DNA from: Sphagnum compactum
Taxonomy: Eukaryota; Bryophyta; Sphagnopsida; Sphagnales
Direction of reading: 5' to 3'
NCBI GenBank assembly: GCA_965153455.1
Contig: OZ234502.1
Span: 8,029,495 to 8,093,494 of the forward strand
Length of the DNA: 64,000 nucleotides
The position numbers were made by a program, and so were the translations under genes. Positions 60,150-64,000 of this stretch are shown piece by piece (the stretch's first letter is position 1; the number at the start of each line of letters is the position of its first letter). The notes beneath the pieces are model-generated. The model searched no databases, was not told the origin of the DNA, and saw only the letters and a list, made by a program, of their open reading frames with translations.

Positions 60150-62150
60150 TAAATAACTTTATATGAATTTGCATGTTTTATCAAAACCATGCTTCAATAT
60201 GTAGAATACATTTGTGTTTTGAACTTTTTGCAAGACATATGTTGCATAGAAGTAACAATTTTAAATCAAAACATTAACAGCCACATGTTAAAAGGTTAGG
60301 TTTGAATTTCATTTTATGCCAAACAAATTTGAGCATCCTTGGAATCTCTTTTTTAATCCATCTGTACAATGACACAAATAATTTTTAAAAATTTCAAACA
60401 TCCTTTTTGACATTGAAATTGATGGCAAGAAAACATAACATCAAAGAAAAATTCAATTCTAAGATTGTTCATGGGCAATGACAAGAATAATTTGTCCATT
60501 AATGAAAATAGAATGTTACCAAAAGGGTGTGAAAATCAATAGAACACTTATAAATGCTGTAAACAAGGTTTGTGAATTTCACCAAATTGGTAATCAAATC
60601 CAAGATTGCTTTCCTCCTCCTGATTTGCACTTTGCTGCTTATTATACTGGTTTTCCATCATCTAATGAAACTTACGTGATTGTATCTAGCTAAAGAAAAT
60701 TGCACTTAATGTAGTCATTTTGTCACAAAATGCTATGCTAATTACACTTATATTAGTGATGAAATTGATCACCACCCTGACAATTTTGGCATGAAGATAC
60801 AGTGATAGCAAGTTCAGTATGAAGCATGATTAGCTATGCCAAAATGGCACAGAAGTTGCAACTACAACTACAACTGTCCTGTGTATGGCCCAGATCAATA
60901 GACAACCCCAATCAATGTATTCACCAACTCTACTGAGAATGATGACAGAATCAATATTTTGTGGACTTTGGAATGGTGCCATTTATGAACTGGTCATCTC
61001 TGCCATTGTAATGTCCTACAACCAACATCCTCCTTTCAAGACATAACAAAGGTGAATTTACTACCTTACCCGCAAGGTGTAAGGTACCAGGGCAATACAT
61101 ACAACAGAATTTGTGCTCATAAGTCCACTAGATCACAGGAGGTTTTGGTGTTGACCCTAGTTTTATGCAAAACAACGTAAGACCCAAACTGCTCACCCCG
61201 AACATGCACACTGCTAGTCCACCAAACCCAGCCACCTGCCAGACCACACAACCAGCAAGATAGACACCATACAGACCCCTGTGAGAATTTTTCAAGTGTA
61301 TTCAAGGTACCACATTAAACATTGTAATGTTACCACCTAAGAAAGCAGCCTATCTTACATTTCAGTGCAGGCTTTTACATTTCATTTCCATGATTTTTCA
61401 AATTCTGGCAGGTCTTTACACGCAATAATGCCCTCAGACAGGGGCATTACCCCTATTCAGCACCTGCCCTCAGCTGTTGCATCAGGCAGGTATCTTATTC
61501 TGGTAATGTCCCCATCCTCCAGTCTTACCTACCACATAGAACTTTTGATGTCAATATGAATCAACTTTATGATGGAGCATGTTGTACTACATACAATTGC
61601 TGCACTCTGGATATTCAACTCAGTGTGAAGATTAACCCTATAGAGAATCCAAATTTGCAATAGCCAGCTAGAGCATGTACCCTTGTGCAAATGTTCAGTA
61701 CTATGGAGAAATTCTGTTCTGATTGTTGTGAGCAAAAGTTTGGTCCATGTTCTCACTCTGCAATGAAATTGTGTAAGAAGGGTTGAGGATATCTGACCAT
61801 GGTGAGTAAAAGCTGGTTCACATCAGCAGTGAGTCCCAGTGGCAAGTCATGGGCAGGGGGGTGCTGTTGAAGATGATTGTATGCTTTCTGTGTGACTTGG
61901 AAAGCAATAACAGTCCAGCCTCCTCCTACTACAGCCCCTACCATAGCCTGATCCTCCACACCCATAATCAGCACATGAATTCTCGGTGCCTATGCTTTTC
62001 CCATTTTCCTTTCAGGCTGCACAATTGGATCTTTGCCAAGCATCAGATCGTAAACCCTGTTACTGAAACCCTACACGGTTTTTGAGGGCAGATAAGCTCG
62101 ATTTCTAGGAGCTTGAAGCCGTAGAACCAAAAGCGTTGGAAGGTGGTGTG
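60150..62150. other. Intergenic, nothing firmly recognised
   Basis: Open frames 60478-60693 (plus, 71 codons) and 61753-61974 (minus, 73 codons) show no known family. The latter lies downstream of the exon at 62206 on the same strand and could be part of that gene, but no splice-consistent reading was confirmed. Confidence 0.3.
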
Positions 62151-62205
62151 ACTAGGTTACCAAGAGAATCGAAACCTGAAGAAGAGGAATGGGAAAACTA
62201 CTTAC

Positions 62206-62556
62206 CTGCAGAGGAGTGGGCTTTCTGAATCTACGCCTGTTAGGGCGAGGGTCAGACGAGGCAGGAGTGGTCTTCTCGGGTTCCAATTGGGAAGGAGCAT
62301 AAGGTGAGCGGTTAAACTTCGGCCGTATTGGCTCCAATGGACCTTCCCCGAACTCGAAGTCCTCCATCGCTGCACGAGCGGCGGCCGACCATGATGACCC
62401 TGAATGAAGTCGCCTCCTCCTAAAGCCACTCTCCAAGCCCGAGCAGATTCCTGAACGTCTCAAGATGGGAAGTCTGGCTGAGAGACAAGGCTTCAGGAGT
62501 GCCATCGCGTCGCTGGCCTGAACTACACTACAGTTGGCAGCGCACTGCAGCAGCAA
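62206..62556 (-). CDS. First exon of an unrecognised gene, possible organelle-targeted protein
   Basis: A minus-strand frame of 117 codons ends exactly at a strong donor (CTGCAG/GTAAGT). It has a gene-like composition unlike the surrounding AT-rich DNA. The N-terminus after an internal Met (62505) is rich in Arg, Ser, Leu and lacks acidic residues (MALLKPCLSARLPILRR), as in mitochondrial or plastid transit peptides. Then follow MEDFEFGEGPLEPIRPKFN and a Pro/Arg-rich tail. Either Met at 62556 or 62505 could be the start. No family recognised; the downstream exons were not identified. Confidence 0.45.
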
Positions 62557-63156
62557 TTATTCTTGCTTGCAGAATTTGCACTATCGAGGTTCCAGGGAAA
62601 CAGTGTGAAGGAACACTTGCTTGGGTTTCTTTTCTTTCAAACTCTCAGAATTAGGAATCGAAGGAAAGATTTAATTTCTCCGGAGAAGAGGCAAAGAGAG
62701 AAGCACACATCTTTTTTTATTATGTAGCGGTGAGAGCAGTAATGAGATCCAAAACTTGGGTTTCTGTTTGCGGAAGGAATCGGAATGCGATTCTTTTGAG
62801 GAATGTGTTGTAGGACCAAAGGATTCCGCAAACAAATTTGCTGATAGCGCCATTCATTTCGCGCGATTCTTTCCAGATCGTAAATCTGTGATGCCCATTG
62901 CTCGATCTAGAAGCACATAAAGAAAAGCGCCGGCGACTCCAGAATCTGTGGAAGCTGGGAATGCCACAAATACGTACACGCCTACACCAAACTCGAAGTA
63001 AAAACCCAAAAAATAAGGAAACAAAACAAAAAGAGAAGTGCCAAGAGTCTTTTCAACCAGAAGCAGACGTGGATGAAAATGTAGAGAATTGGAGGAAAAA
63101 TTAACTCGAACCATCTAAAGGCTATTCAGGTGATGAACAAGCAGCTCATCAGGTAA
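62557..63156. other. 5' flank of the unrecognised gene and intergenic DNA
   Basis: No coding region is supported. Overlapping short frames on both strands (for example 62854-63114 minus and 62898-63104 plus) are probably chance. Confidence 0.35.
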
Positions 63157-63536
63157 GAGAATCTCCAAAGGTGCTCAGGATGTGACCCTGCAAAAATATT
63201 TCTCACATCTAAGTTTAGTTGCCTATTTACTTTTTTCCAACCCCGGTCATAAAACTAAATCTGCGACTCCAAATAGGTGGAGACTCATTAATAGCAAACC
63301 ACCTGGACCAATCATTATGATTGGCCAAACAGAAACAGGGACCACTAGTGAAATCACAATTAATTACACTCTTCTCTGGCCAGTGTTAGCTTTTTTCTGT
63401 GCCCTTCACCAGCCTAAACAACCTATGCAACAATGCTCGTCCAAAACCATTTTGCTGAGCCAAACTGTAATGTTTTTAACTTTTGTTGGTTTGATATTAC
63501 ATTTGCAGGGTCACTGAGCACAAGTGGTGCAAGCAC
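63157..63536. mobile_element. PIF/Harbinger-like MITE, copy 3 (380 bp)
   Basis: The left end GAGAATCTCCAAAGGTGCTC and right end GAGCACAAGTGGTGCAAGCAC are diverged versions of the family ends. TAA flanks both sides (63154-63156 and 63537-63539). The interior shares atatttctcacatc-aagtttagtt and agcaaaccacctggaccaatcattatgattgg with copy 2. An open frame of 111 codons inside is not a gene: the same DNA in the other copies has no such frame. Confidence 0.85.
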
Positions 63537-63589
63537 TAAACAGGCGCAACAAATTAAATGCAGTGTGGTCTTTGACACGCTTTGACCAC

Positions 63590-64000
63590 CGGGTTTCAGG
63601 ATTCCAATACCTCGACCTGGAGTCCCTATCCCTGGTTAACCACCCCGACCTAGTTAACTAAACCCACTCATTCAACTGGCCCAACGACCCCACGGCCTGG
63701 CCCCCGGACCAAAAGCCCTGACCCCATTCTTTTTTTTCAACCTTGCCTCACACCTCCCGTTGGGAACTCCCACCTCCCCGCGATTGTCGCGTCCAGCCTG
63801 CGGAAACAAGCCATTCCCCCGGGCTCCGTCCCCCCCACCTCACGGGAAAGGCAACCCCTATACTACCCAGGGAACCCCAATTCTCCTCTCCCCGTGGTGC
63901 TACATCCAATCCTAGAGGACATCATTATCCCCGGCCGCAATGTCTCCTCGAGGAAACCACCTTGTCCCCACTTGGAGGTTCCATCAACTTCCTAGGGGAG
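63590..64000. other. C-rich segment of unknown nature
   Basis: Composition changes abruptly from AT-rich to strongly C-rich (ccaccccgacc, cctggcccccggacc, ccccccacctcacggg). No open frame was recognised on either strand. It may be the edge of a GC-rich retroelement continuing past the window. Confidence 0.4.

Noticed and set aside
63182-63517. 111-codon plus-strand frame
   Set aside because: Falls entirely within MITE copy 3 and is not conserved as a frame in copies 1 and 2.
1-64000. CRISPR array, operon or bacterial mobile element
   Set aside because: Gene families, introns and repeat types are those of a plant nuclear genome; the tandem repeats lack alternating conserved repeat and unique spacer structure.

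Overview
The window is nuclear DNA of a land plant. The evidence is plant-type gene families (RGLG copine/RING ligase, U-box/armadillo ligase, GT37 fucosyltransferases, PLS-type PPR repeats), spliceosomal introns with GT..AG borders, an interstitial TTTAGGG block, and abundant degraded retroelements and MITEs. Large repeat-filled intergenic stretches, AT-rich composition, the PPR style and the two reverse-transcriptase styles suggest a seedless plant, most likely a fern or lycophyte. That placement is an inference from remembered family style, not something the window proves.

Layout. 1-4263 (minus): an RGLG-type E3 ubiquitin ligase in 11 visible exons; its last codons lie beyond the left edge. 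4264-7600: intergenic repeats. 7630-10800 (plus): a decayed reverse-transcriptase retroelement followed by a tandem 3' repeat. 10800-18060: repeats, including a PIF/Harbinger-like MITE, an 80-bp tandem duplication and one copy of a ~220-bp dispersed repeat. 18604-22309 (minus): a five-exon U-box/armadillo E3 ligase of about 1047 residues, with a microsatellite-rich upstream region. 26300-28870 (minus): a degenerate Ty3/gypsy pol, next to a very AT-rich block. 32684-33240 (plus): a PPR pseudogene. 33688-37719 (minus): a complete twelve-exon palmitoyl-protein thioesterase gene reconstructed from short exons, one of only 21 nt. 37850-38420: tandem repeats. 38500-46300: mostly AT-rich intergenic DNA with a GC-rich minisatellite island at 43.7-44.35 kb and a second MITE copy. 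46347-48347 and 56156-58141 (minus): two intronless GT37 fucosyltransferase paralogues inside a segmental tandem duplication, separated by about 6 kb that carries a 5'-truncated LINE reverse transcriptase. 59747-60147: a long-TIR element carrying a CCHC zinc-knuckle coding fragment, resembling a Pack-type transposon. 62206-62556 (minus): first exon of an unrecognised gene with a possible organelle-targeting start. 63157-63536: third MITE copy. 63590-64000: an abruptly C-rich segment of unknown nature.

The five complete or near-complete genes do not form a pathway. Two are ubiquitin ligases, one is a lysosomal/vacuolar-type lipid-thioester hydrolase, and two are Golgi cell-wall or glycoprotein fucosyltransferases. 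The most interesting items are the captured zinc-knuckle fragment inside a TIR element, the MITE family with TTA/TAA target-site duplications, the GT37 tandem duplication with promoter divergence, and the micro-exon thioesterase gene.
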